From positions 38,088-85,884 of the IMG/VR virus record IMGVR_UViG_3300029309_000009: a stretch of 47,797 bases of DNA. One strand, 5' to 3'. Position 1 is the stretch's first letter, and each line of letters begins with the position of its first letter. This DNA comes from a virus. Positions 24,356 to 32,094 of the stretch are shown in pieces. The position numbers and the translations under genes were made by a program. Under the pieces are notes generated by a model. The model ran no database searches. It was not told the origin of the DNA and saw only the letters and a program-made list of their open reading frames with translations.

Positions 24356-24694
24356 ATGACTTGGGATTGGTATGGAGATATTTTAAAAGATGAAGGAAAA
24401 ATATTGGCTTCATTAGATAAAAAGGAAAGAAAGGCGTTAAAGAAAACCCTTCAATCCGCAGAACCTAGTGAATATTTTGGTCAAGATTTTACTAAATTAG
24501 GGGAACTTTTAGATATGATTAAAGAGTTAGATTTGGTTAAAACAGATAAGACATTATCTAAGAAGTTAGAAACAATGGATGAGGCCAACTTAGATATATT
24601 AGCCACAGCCAGCAAACTTCGTAAAGAGTATGAAGTTCTTTATAGACAAATTAGAAAAATAGTATATCCAAAAAGAGGAGGAGATTTAAGATGA
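24356..24694 (+). CDS. tagged protein MTWDWYGDILKDEG, 112 aa
   Basis: Carries a hybrid of both tag types (MTWDWY followed by DILK). The body is helical and Lys/Leu-rich, with KKERKALKKTLQSAEP near residue 25 and a basic end. Its ribosome binding site GGAGGAATAG overlaps the end of the 577-aa gene. Its stop overlaps the next ATG. Confidence 0.75.
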   Translation: MTWDWYGDILKDEGKILASLDKKERKALKKTLQSAEPSEYFGQDFTKLGELLDMIKELDLVKTDKTLSKKLETMDEANLDILATASKLRKEYEVLYRQIRKIVYPKRGGDLR

Positions 24695-24930
24695 CAGAAA
24701 TAAATGAAGAAATAGTAATGTTACTAAAGACATTAGTAGAGAGAGTTCAGCAATTAGAAAAGGTAGCATATAATGATGACAATGTTTTAATGAAGTCGGG
24801 ATTTGTTGTTACTAATAGCCCTACCCCATCAATGAATAACAAAGCCGCTTCTGCATTTTCTATGGATAGTGTGGCTAATATGTCCTTTGAAGAAATGGCT
24901 AAAATAATTGAAAAGGCAGGTGGAAGATAA
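24691..24930 (+). CDS. 79-aa protein sharing the scaffold C-terminal motif
   Basis: Has a helical N-terminal half (NEEIVMLLKTLVERVQQLEK), a Ser/Asn-rich linker, and ends FSMDSVANMSFEEMAKIIE. The core SMD-x-VANMS-[WF]-x-[ED]-[LM] is shared with the last 20 residues of the protease/scaffold at 28378-29589 (SMDDVANMSWADLNRLAGN). The common tail may contact the same partner, such as the capsid protein. The stop TAA overlaps the next ATG. Confidence 0.7.
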   Translation: MTEINEEIVMLLKTLVERVQQLEKVAYNDDNVLMKSGFVVTNSPTPSMNNKAASAFSMDSVANMSFEEMAKIIEKAGGR

Positions 24931-25193
24931 TGACTTGGGATTATTATAATGATAAAGAAATAAAAAAGAGCGAAACTTATAGTATGGTTATGTCTGTAAG
25001 TGTTCTTCTAGAAAAAGATGGCGAACAGGTAGAGGCACACGAACTTAATATTTCTGAAAGGGAGTTGCATGGAATAGTTCAAGATATTCTAAAACAGGCT
25101 AAAGGCACAAGATATTCTACTGAAGTAGAAGATGATGAAGGGGAAGAAACTCTTATCGAAGTGACTATTGAAGATGTTTCAGAAAATAGGTGA
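24930..25193 (+). CDS. tagged protein MTWDYYNDKE, 87 aa
   Basis: MTWDYYN-type tag, written with different synonymous codons from the two other members, evidence that the peptide itself is selected. The body is a small beta/alpha domain (YSMVMSVSVLLEKDGE..., EVTIEDVSENR) with acidic character. Starts at the last base of the previous stop. Confidence 0.75.
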   Translation: MTWDYYNDKEIKKSETYSMVMSVSVLLEKDGEQVEAHELNISERELHGIVQDILKQAKGTRYSTEVEDDEGEETLIEVTIEDVSENR

Positions 25194-25198
25194 GTGAA

Positions 25199-25438
25199 AT
25201 GACTTGGGACTATTACAATATTAAGAAAGAAGAAGAAACACTTACTTCTAGTAATACTATTACTGATTCTAGAAGTGCTGATTCTTATTTGTCTATGAGA
25301 ACTCGACTAAACAAAGCGTTTGATGCTATTTATGATTTAATCAATCCCCTTGTAGAGCAAGAAGTTTTGGACTATCAAGAAGATTTAATGGAATTTACAA
25401 GAGTAGTGGATAAAATTATGAAAAAACTAGGTGAGTAA
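25199..25438 (+). CDS. tagged protein MTWDYYNIKK, 79 aa
   Basis: ATG 25199 is preferred over the GTG-type in-frame start at 25190, as it gives the tag MTWDYYNIKKEEE after GGTGAGTGAA. The first 23 bases match the gene at 15472 exactly. The body is helical with LNKAFDAIYDLINPLVEQEV and an acidic/hydrophobic end. Confidence 0.7.
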   Translation: MTWDYYNIKKEEETLTSSNTITDSRSADSYLSMRTRLNKAFDAIYDLINPLVEQEVLDYQEDLMEFTRVVDKIMKKLGE

Positions 25439-25439
25439 A

Positions 25440-25805
25440 ATGCCGGAAAGAATGACAAAAGAAGAAGCAAAAATACAGCGAGCAATCGAAGCCGCTAGAA
25501 TAGCAAAGCAAACTCTACTAGAAGAAACAAGGGATAGAATGCCACTAGAGGTAGAAGAAGATTTAGTTAAGGTTACTAGACCAAAGGCTGAAAATGTTAC
25601 TATTAAAATTCCTAATCAAGATAAGGAAGGCTACGGTCTTGCAGGTGTAGAGAAGGATTATACAATTAAAAAATCTGATTCTAGATTCATAATGTCAGAA
25701 TTTGCCGAGATGGATGAAGATGAATTGAGAAGTATGGTTATGGAAAAAATAGAAAACATGACTAAAATGGAATTAGTAGAAATTCTAGAAAATTATAGAT
25801 TGTGA
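25440..25805 (+). CDS. hypothetical helical protein, 121 aa
   Basis: ATG 25440 after AGGTGAGTAAA (a GTG at 25431 is the alternative). The protein begins MPERMTKEEAKIQRAIEAAR, has a short beta segment with VTIKIPNQDKEGYGLAGVEKDY, and ends with helices NMTKMELVEILENYRL. No Trp tag. It precedes the ligase gene. Function unknown. Confidence 0.65.
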   Translation: MPERMTKEEAKIQRAIEAARIAKQTLLEETRDRMPLEVEEDLVKVTRPKAENVTIKIPNQDKEGYGLAGVEKDYTIKKSDSRFIMSEFAEMDEDELRSMVMEKIENMTKMELVEILENYRL

Positions 25806-25811
25806 TGCTCT

Positions 25812-28334
25812 ATGTCACTAACCGGCCTTCTATTTGAGAAGGAAACTGAATCCGTTTCTGATAAAATTCTCTCGCTCTTTGAAAAAACTAGAGTGGCTTA
25901 TTTATCTGCTAAAAGCGACCCTAAGAATTACGGTTCTAGGTGGAGAAAAACAATCGAGAATTTAAGAGATGAATATGATAATCTAGATTACATAGGAGGA
26001 CAACTAAAACAATATTTGGCCGAAGATATTCTAGAAAGAAAAGACGCTATGAATCCCGAAAGCCCTATTGCTGGAAAAATATACAACGCAATCAAAATGC
26101 TTAGATTTGAATCTGAAGAAGTTCAAGACCCATTTGCTAAAAGATTCAAAGGTGATGTATTAGAAGCATTACTAACAGATAGCGGAGTCATGATTAAATT
26201 TATCCACTATGCTTTAAGAAGCGATGATGAAATCCTACCCGATGAACTTTATTCTATCAAAGATATAGAGCCGGATGATATAACCGTTGGTCTAAAAGGT
26301 TTAGACTTAGACCCTAAAGATATTCCTCTTTACATAACGGAACATTATGGCGATGGTAAAAATTCTAAAAAAATAGAATCTAAATTTAAGAACGGCCTAT
26401 CTCTCTTAAAATTATTTTTCTTATCTAAAAATACTGAAGAAGAATGGAATAATCTGATGGGGATACGGCTTAACAAATCTATAATTAAAGCAGAAAAGTC
26501 TCAAGAAGAAAAAGCAGAAGTAGATTTTATAATACCTAATAAACCGATGTATAGAATTTTTGAGATAGAAGATATGAATGAACTACAAGGTTTTAGTGGA
26601 GAGTATGTCATTCAAGAAAAATATGATGGTATGAGAATACAAATTCATAAAATAGATGATAGGGTCAAGATTTATTCTTATAACGAAAAAGACATTACAG
26701 AAAAATGTCAAAAACAAGTTGAGATAATGAAGAAAAAACAATTCGGTGATTGTATTTTAGATGCTGAACTTATACTATTTGATGGTGATGATTCCTTACA
26801 TAGGGCGGATACTATTGCTCATGTATTCAAAAATCAATATCAAGATGCAGAATTAAAGGCGCACGTATTTGACATAATGAGACACGAAGAAAGAAACATG
26901 GCTGCTGAAGAATTAGGAGAGAGAATAAATATTTTATTTAATAATTATTCTATGCACTCGGATGAATACTTACAGTTTCCTTCTAAGAAAGATACTAGAA
27001 TAGCAGATAATATGAAAGACATAAAAGAATATAGCGAGACTATTATGGAAATGCCCACTGCTGAAGGCGTAGTAATAAAAGATATTACTTCTACTTATTA
27101 TATAGGAACAAAGAAAAATCCTAAGTGGATTAAATGGAAAAAATTTGTTGATTTAGATTTGATAGTCTTAGATAAAAAGAAAACTAAGTCAAATATGTTT
27201 TCATATTCTTTAGGTGCGGGGCCAGCAGAAGGAGATGGAAAATACATTAAAGTCATAGACAAAATAAAGTATATGAATGTGGGTAAGGCTAATAATACCA
27301 AATTAGTTTTAGATATTGGGGATATTTTGAGAGTTAAAGTAGATGAGGTAAAATTTAGCGGAGATAGATATACTATTTATGGCGCAAATCCCATTGAAAT
27401 ACCAGAAGTAGAATATCCCGATAAAATAGTAACTTTAGAAATGCTTTCTAAAGAAACCAAACCTACATTAAAATTCAAAACTAAGGCATTAGAGAAGGGC
27501 ATACTAATTACGGATTATGTTCATGGTGAAGCAATACTAAAATCTATGGATGGCTTTTCTTTATATGAATTTGAAAGAGATAATTTAATGTCTAAACACG
27601 CTATGATGAATTTAAGTTCTTGGAAGTCTGACGCTGAAAATATAATGAAAACTAAACAAAGCGAATTAACTGTGGCAGTTTTTCAACAATTAAAAGAAAA
27701 AGGGCCAATTAATATTAAAGACTTGCATAATTTTCTAATTAAAGAACATGGCAGATTATACGACAATGTATTAGAAAGTAAAAAGGATAGGCTAATAGAT
27801 TGGTTTGATAATAGAGATGGAATAACCTATAATAATAGAGAAAAAAAGTTTATTGCTGATTCAGATAAAATAATGTTAGCAGAAGAAGAATATAAAACTC
27901 CTCCGGAATACAGAAAGGGACTATTCAAAGTGTATTCTAGAAAAGATGACAATCTTACCTTTGCTATAAAGTTATTAGACGAAACATTATATTGGACTAT
28001 TGACATTAATTCTGATGATGATATTTTTGACTTATTTGGAAAGGCAGGAAAGTTCCCTGCCGAAGTAGCAACTAATATATCTCCGGATTCTAAAGTCATA
28101 GACGAAGGAGATATAACTTTAGGAGTTCAAAGAGATGGCTACCATGAGTATTTTATCAAGGGGAATAAATTTGAAACTAAAATGCACTATCGAATTGTTC
28201 CCGTAGAAGATAGAAAAATATGGTTGGTTTGGACTGGATTCAAACAAAGTCCTGCGGATAAAGAAGGAGATGAAGGTTTGTGGAATATTAATGAAGATAA
28301 ATATTCAAAGTTGCTAATAAATCCGGAAAAATGA
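25812..28334 (+). CDS. ATP-dependent DNA ligase with an extra C-terminal domain, 840 aa
   Basis: Seals nicks in duplex DNA through a Lys-AMP intermediate. Motif I is K270-Y-D-G273 (EKYDGMR), motif III LDAELILFDG (D317, E319), motif IV EGVVIKD (418-424) and motif V W439-IKWKK with K441/K443; an OB-like region follows. Residues 1-240 do not look like a usual ligase N-terminal domain. Residues about 560-840 hold another region with FDLFGKAGKFPAEVA and WLVWTGFKQSPADKEG. The total is far longer than the usual 550-600. It lies between portal-associated and head genes, suggesting genome-end or late repair use. Confidence 0.88.
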   Translation: MSLTGLLFEKETESVSDKILSLFEKTRVAYLSAKSDPKNYGSRWRKTIENLRDEYDNLDYIGGQLKQYLAEDILERKDAMNPESPIAGKIYNAIKMLRFESEEVQDPFAKRFKGDVLEALLTDSGVMIKFIHYALRSDDEILPDELYSIKDIEPDDITVGLKGLDLDPKDIPLYITEHYGDGKNSKKIESKFKNGLSLLKLFFLSKNTEEEWNNLMGIRLNKSIIKAEKSQEEKAEVDFIIPNKPMYRIFEIEDMNELQGFSGEYVIQEKYDGMRIQIHKIDDRVKIYSYNEKDITEKCQKQVEIMKKKQFGDCILDAELILFDGDDSLHRADTIAHVFKNQYQDAELKAHVFDIMRHEERNMAAEELGERINILFNNYSMHSDEYLQFPSKKDTRIADNMKDIKEYSETIMEMPTAEGVVIKDITSTYYIGTKKNPKWIKWKKFVDLDLIVLDKKKTKSNMFSYSLGAGPAEGDGKYIKVIDKIKYMNVGKANNTKLVLDIGDILRVKVDEVKFSGDRYTIYGANPIEIPEVEYPDKIVTLEMLSKETKPTLKFKTKALEKGILITDYVHGEAILKSMDGFSLYEFERDNLMSKHAMMNLSSWKSDAENIMKTKQSELTVAVFQQLKEKGPINIKDLHNFLIKEHGRLYDNVLESKKDRLIDWFDNRDGITYNNREKKFIADSDKIMLAEEEYKTPPEYRKGLFKVYSRKDDNLTFAIKLLDETLYWTIDINSDDDIFDLFGKAGKFPAEVATNISPDSKVIDEGDITLGVQRDGYHEYFIKGNKFETKMHYRIVPVEDRKIWLVWTGFKQSPADKEGDEGLWNINEDKYSKLLINPEK

Positions 28335-28377
28335 TAAACTATTATATACCTAATAGAAAAACAAGGGGTTGAGGAAA
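28335..28377 (+). promoter_or_regulatory. candidate promoter of the head operon
   Basis: The 43-base gap after the ligase contains attatatacc (28340-28349), a plausible archaeal TATA box, and ggggttgaggaaa, a ribosome binding site for the ATG at 28378. The spacing would place initiation close to the start codon. Highly expressed protease, scaffold and capsid genes follow, so a separate promoter is plausible but unproven. Confidence 0.3.
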
Positions 28378-29589
28378 ATGGAAACTTCCGTTATGATAGC
28401 GAAAGAAAATGACTTCCAAATACTCAAAGCACAAGACGATTTAATGATTGGAGGATATGCAAGCATAGAAATCGTGGATAAGCAAAATGATTTAATCACA
28501 CTCAAAGCACTACAAGAAGCAGTAAACAAATATATGGAGAATCCAAAATATAGAAATGTAATGACAAACCATTCAAATGTTCAAGTAGGAGAAGTAGTAA
28601 AAGAATATAGAGATAAAAATGGAAAACTATGGAAAACAGAAGTAGATGATGTAGGATTTTTTGTAGTGATAAAATTAAGAGATGACATAGAAAAAGCAAA
28701 GGAAATAAACAGAGGGATTCGCAAAGGAACATTAAGGTCTTTTAGCATAGGGGGACAGGCACTTCGGAAAGTTAAGAAGCAAAATTCGGAATTAGGCGAA
28801 TACAGCGAAATTAGCAAACTAGAATTACACGAAGTCACCATATGCGAAAAAGGAATTAATCCTGAAGCGAAATTTGATATTTTGAAACAAGAAAAAGAGG
28901 AGAAAAATATGAGCGATAAACTAGAAAAAGCACTTGCGGAACTTGACACTTTATTGGAAGAAGTCAATACCTTGAGGAAGGAAGAAGAAAAAGAAATGTA
29001 TGGAAAGGAAATGTCTATGAAAGAAGATGAGAAAATGGAAGAAAAAGAAATGTCCATGAAAGAAGATGAAGAAATGATGGATATGAAAGAGACTATGGAA
29101 TACATGGATGACGAAGCAAAAGCACAGCCGGATTTGGGCGCAGGAGTTATAGAACATGGCAACCCTGACGACAGAGTAGTTATAAGCGGTGGAAAACCCG
29201 TAGGAGAAAAGCAAGCAAAAGTTGTAAAGGCTTTTGACAATGCAGAAATTTCTACATTAAATCTATCTCCGGAAATTGTAGAGAAATCTTTCCAGCAATA
29301 CAAGGCAGAAAGACTAGAAGCAATTGCTCTAGAGAATCTAGAGAAAACCTTTGAGAGTCGCTTTGAAAACGAAGTATCTCAAAGAGAATCTATGATTGCA
29401 AAGAATAACTATGATGCAAGGTCAGAAGTTAGCGCACTAAAGGAAGAATTGGCAGACCTAAGAAAGTCATTTTCTTCAGAAAAAGAAACTATTCTCAAAG
29501 CACAGCAAACACAATCTGTTGCTCTACCATCTATGGATGATGTAGCAAACATGTCTTGGGCAGACTTAAACAGGCTCGCTGGAAATTGA
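28378..29589 (+). CDS. prohead protease fused to scaffold, 403 aa
   Basis: Matures the capsid: the N-terminal part (residues 1-170) resembles HK97/XkdF-type prohead proteases, with GGYASIEIVDKQND, TNHSNVQVGEVV and a SFSIGGQAL segment that carries a candidate catalytic Ser, then LHEVTICEKGINPEA. Next are a Met/Glu/Lys repeat region, a coiled coil (residues about 330-385) and a tail SMDDVANMSWADLNRLAGN that contains a tag-like MSWADLNRL. ATG 28378 is chosen over TTG 28369. Directly upstream of the capsid gene. Confidence 0.8.
   Translation: METSVMIAKENDFQILKAQDDLMIGGYASIEIVDKQNDLITLKALQEAVNKYMENPKYRNVMTNHSNVQVGEVVKEYRDKNGKLWKTEVDDVGFFVVIKLRDDIEKAKEINRGIRKGTLRSFSIGGQALRKVKKQNSELGEYSEISKLELHEVTICEKGINPEAKFDILKQEKEEKNMSDKLEKALAELDTLLEEVNTLRKEEEKEMYGKEMSMKEDEKMEEKEMSMKEDEEMMDMKETMEYMDDEAKAQPDLGAGVIEHGNPDDRVVISGGKPVGEKQAKVVKAFDNAEISTLNLSPEIVEKSFQQYKAERLEAIALENLEKTFESRFENEVSQRESMIAKNNYDARSEVSALKEELADLRKSFSSEKETILKAQQTQSVALPSMDDVANMSWADLNRLAGN
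28909..29589 (+). CDS. nested scaffold protein from an internal start, 226 aa
   Basis: GAGGAG lies 8 bases before an in-frame ATG at 28909 (MSDKLEKALAELDTLL), exactly where the protease domain ends. Independent initiation here would give a scaffold-only product sharing the protease C terminus, the arrangement known from lambda C/Nu3. The body is acidic and Met-rich with repeats, a coiled coil, and the VANMSWADLNRL tail. Translation from this site is inferred, not shown. Confidence 0.6.
   Translation: MSDKLEKALAELDTLLEEVNTLRKEEEKEMYGKEMSMKEDEKMEEKEMSMKEDEEMMDMKETMEYMDDEAKAQPDLGAGVIEHGNPDDRVVISGGKPVGEKQAKVVKAFDNAEISTLNLSPEIVEKSFQQYKAERLEAIALENLEKTFESRFENEVSQRESMIAKNNYDARSEVSALKEELADLRKSFSSEKETILKAQQTQSVALPSMDDVANMSWADLNRLAGN
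29008..29069 (+). repeat. short tandem repeat in the scaffold
   Basis: Two near-identical 23-base units (29008-29030 and 29047-29069) encode EMSMKEDE twice within a Met/Glu/Lys-rich stretch. The product here is low-complexity and probably flexible, typical of the linker in scaffold proteins. Confidence 0.75.
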
Positions 29590-29602
29590 GGGGGAATAAA
29601 AA

Positions 29603-30946
29603 ATGACAGGATACATTAACACAATTAGAGACTTAGAACTAGAGACATATGGATATGGTGGCGCATTTGGCGGAAACGATATTCTAAAGCAAGCAGGAGT
29701 TACGCAAGGAATTTTCACTCCACACGATATTGCTGATGCCGGTGCAAGTGGCGTTACCGGAATTTCTAACACAACAGGACTTTACAATGTTCTTTATGGG
29801 CAGAAAGTTTGGTCAATGTTGAATAGAGAAGTAAACGCTCTTTCTATGATTTCAAAGAGACCTTATTCATCTTCCGGATGGAGAGTTCTAAAGAGCCGAC
29901 CTTTCGGTGGTTCCGGAAACACACTCGCTGAAGGACTACAAAGAGATGGAAGCGGAGGAGGAATTGGTGCTGATGATGCACAATTTGATGAGATTGGTGG
30001 AGTTGCTGAAAATGCAGGACTTTCTACTGCGGCAGATGGTCTAGGTTCTATGGCTCCAACATATGCTCAACTATTTATGAGTCCTAAAACAATTGCACAC
30101 CAATTTGACTTCTCGGAGTTGGCTATGGAAATGGCAAAGATTGACGATGGAATAGGAGATATTAGGGCGCAACTTCGTGAAGATATGGGAATTGCCCACG
30201 CAGAAGCACAGAATATGATGCTCTTAACTCCTCTAGAAAACTATGGTGAGTCATCTGCGCTATCTAACATTGAGAGAAACTATACTTCTCTAAACAAGAT
30301 AGTTACAAGTCGTGCGGAACTTTTGGCTATTGATGGCGGTGTTATCGCTTCCGATGCTACAAGTGCATCAAACAATTTGGGTAAAATATTTGGTGAAGAA
30401 AGACACACTGCTGCTTCATTCCTAGATTCTGAAGTAGATTTCGGAAGCGGATATGCTAGTGGCGATGTTCGTGCTTTCACACTAACTCTACTAAATAACA
30501 TGATTCGCAACCTACGAATTGCTGGCGGTTCTCCAAAGGTTATTCTTACAGGATACGATACTATACAGGCAATTGCAGATTTGTTGCAAAGCCAAGAAAG
30601 ATTCATGGATAGAAAGGAAATTGTCCCTACTGTAAATGGAGTTCGTGGAGTAAAAGGACAAGAAGTTGGATTTAGAGTAGCGACTTACTACGACATTCCA
30701 CTAATTCCTTGTAAAGATATGGCTTCTACTGGCGGTGCTTCTACTAAACTAAGCGATTTGTTATTCTTAGATACAGACCATCTTTGGCTATCTGTTATGA
30801 GACCAACACAATACTTTGAGGATGGTATTTCTAATGGAAACCCATTCGGTGTTGGCAGACTAGGAAACCAAGCACTTTACCGAACAATTGGAGAAATGGG
30901 CTGTTCATTCTTTAAGGGTCAAGGAAAGATTACCAACATTCAGTGA
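29603..30946 (+). CDS. major capsid protein, HK97 fold, 447 aa
   Basis: Builds the icosahedral shell. It follows the protease/scaffold at normal spacing with GAGGGGGAATAAA. A Gly/Ala-rich N-terminal arm (residues 1-60), then SALSMISKRPYSSSGWRV, an E-loop-like Gly-rich section (90-130), FDFSELAMEMAKIDDG helix, and a P/A-domain region with SPKVILTGYDTIQAIADLLQ. Length is typical. Gene position is the strongest argument; codon choice shifts to more C-ending codons, as expected for high expression. Confidence 0.85.
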   Translation: MTGYINTIRDLELETYGYGGAFGGNDILKQAGVTQGIFTPHDIADAGASGVTGISNTTGLYNVLYGQKVWSMLNREVNALSMISKRPYSSSGWRVLKSRPFGGSGNTLAEGLQRDGSGGGIGADDAQFDEIGGVAENAGLSTAADGLGSMAPTYAQLFMSPKTIAHQFDFSELAMEMAKIDDGIGDIRAQLREDMGIAHAEAQNMMLLTPLENYGESSALSNIERNYTSLNKIVTSRAELLAIDGGVIASDATSASNNLGKIFGEERHTAASFLDSEVDFGSGYASGDVRAFTLTLLNNMIRNLRIAGGSPKVILTGYDTIQAIADLLQSQERFMDRKEIVPTVNGVRGVKGQEVGFRVATYYDIPLIPCKDMASTGGASTKLSDLLFLDTDHLWLSVMRPTQYFEDGISNGNPFGVGRLGNQALYRTIGEMGCSFFKGQGKITNIQ

Positions 30947-30956
30947 GGTGTTTTGA

Positions 30957-31307
30957 TTGACACACACTGTAACACTGTTGGCTGACCATAAAGGACAGAC
31001 AAGACCTAGAGTTTCCGGAGATGAATATTTCGTAGATGCAAACATTGAGATTACTTCATACACAGAAGATGGAGAAGTAATTTCTGCGTCTTCTCTAGGA
31101 CTAAGCACAATCAATGCAGTTATGATTACGGGTGCTGAAACAGCGTCCGGAGTTGCCACTGAAAGATTCGTTGTGGAATTAAGCACTGCGGGTGCTTATG
31201 AAAGTGCAAGTTCTTTCTCTCTAGTAGGAACTACTGCTAGTTCGGGTGCTGAATCGGGTAATTCTGATTTGGGATTCATTAGAGTAAGAGTTTACGGAAA
31301 CCTTTGA
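30957..31307 (+). CDS. possible capsid decoration or minor head protein, 116 aa
   Basis: TTG start at 30957 after GAGGTGTTT. It is beta-rich and Ser/Thr/Gly-rich (ADHKGQTRPRVSGDEYFVD..., AVMITGAETASGVATERFVVEL). Position right after the capsid gene and codon use like it suggest an abundant virion protein, perhaps a decoration protein. No specific family recognised. Confidence 0.6.
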   Translation: MTHTVTLLADHKGQTRPRVSGDEYFVDANIEITSYTEDGEVISASSLGLSTINAVMITGAETASGVATERFVVELSTAGAYESASSFSLVGTTASSGAESGNSDLGFIRVRVYGNL

Positions 31308-31317
31308 GGTGAAATAA

Positions 31318-31701
31318 ATGGCTAAGATTATTCTTAGTGAGACTTCTGTAATGGGAAGGTTGAGAATTGGGCGAGAAGAAATCACAAGAGAAGTTTCTTG
31401 TGAAATCTCCGCACTAAAAGGTCTGCTAAAAATGCAAGACCCCAATCTTCTCATTACATTTGAAGAATCAGATGAAGAAGAATTACTAGGCTTAGATGAT
31501 AAAATTTTAGAAATATCTCAAAGAGTTTTAAATTTATCAGATATACCTAAAGGTTCTGATTTAGTTGCTCTACTTCTACCTAAGAAAAGTGTGGCAAAGA
31601 AAGCAAAAACCACTGCTAAAAAGGCCGCTAAAAAGGTAAAAGATACAGTAGTTCCATCGAAAACTGAAGAAATTGTAGAGGAATCTCCGGATTCTGAATA
31701 A
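31318..31701 (+). CDS. head-region protein with histone H1-like basic tail, 127 aa
   Basis: Residues 1-85 are an acidic, mixed alpha/beta domain (MAKIILSETSVMGRL..., LLGLDDKILEISQ). Residues about 88-112 are a Lys/Ala string of the histone H1/PAAK kind (KKSVAKKAKTTAKKAAKK), then an acidic end (EEIVEESPDSE). It could be a virion protein whose tail meets the genome. Function not recognised. Confidence 0.65.
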   Translation: MAKIILSETSVMGRLRIGREEITREVSCEISALKGLLKMQDPNLLITFEESDEEELLGLDDKILEISQRVLNLSDIPKGSDLVALLLPKKSVAKKAKTTAKKAAKKVKDTVVPSKTEEIVEESPDSE

Positions 31702-31749
31702 CCAATATCTTCAAGTATCATTGATGTAACGACTATATGAGGAGATAAT

Positions 31750-32085
31750 ATGGATACTTGTAGGTCAAGTGGAGTTTTAACTGCATCTGCTGTTATAGCG
31801 GCTCATCAATGTAGATTAAAGAGCATACATTTCAGCGTTTTTGCCGGTGGCCCTGATGTTGTTACTATCAAAGTTTTTGATTCTAAAGATTCAACTTTGA
31901 CAGGAAATACTGAATTGGCTAGACTTGTGGTTTCTAAATCTGATGTTTTTCAAGTCGGAGTAACAAATGTAGAATATGATATGCACGGAGTTTTGGCTAG
32001 AGAAGGACTCTTTCTTCAAATTACAAATAGTGAAGGAACCCCTGATGGTGCAACATTTCATGCAGTTTCCGTAGAATTTAATTGA
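31750..32085 (+). CDS. possible beta-rich structural protein, 111 aa
   Basis: ATG 31750 after GAGGAGATAAT. Sequence is beta-strand-like throughout (LKSIHFSVFAGGPDVVTIKVFDSK..., REGLFLQITNSEGTPDGATFHAV), with two Cys near the N terminus. The pattern resembles small beta-sandwich virion or base proteins. It begins the stretch that also contains the membrane proteins. Confidence 0.6.
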   Translation: MDTCRSSGVLTASAVIAAHQCRLKSIHFSVFAGGPDVVTIKVFDSKDSTLTGNTELARLVVSKSDVFQVGVTNVEYDMHGVLAREGLFLQITNSEGTPDGATFHAVSVEFN

Positions 32086-32094
32086 GTTGATAAA

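Noticed and set aside
28581-29303. Long leftward frame opposite the protease/scaffold gene
   Set aside because: Mirror image of the coding strand's composition (Ser/Phe-rich), without a ribosome binding site; the forward gene is well supported.
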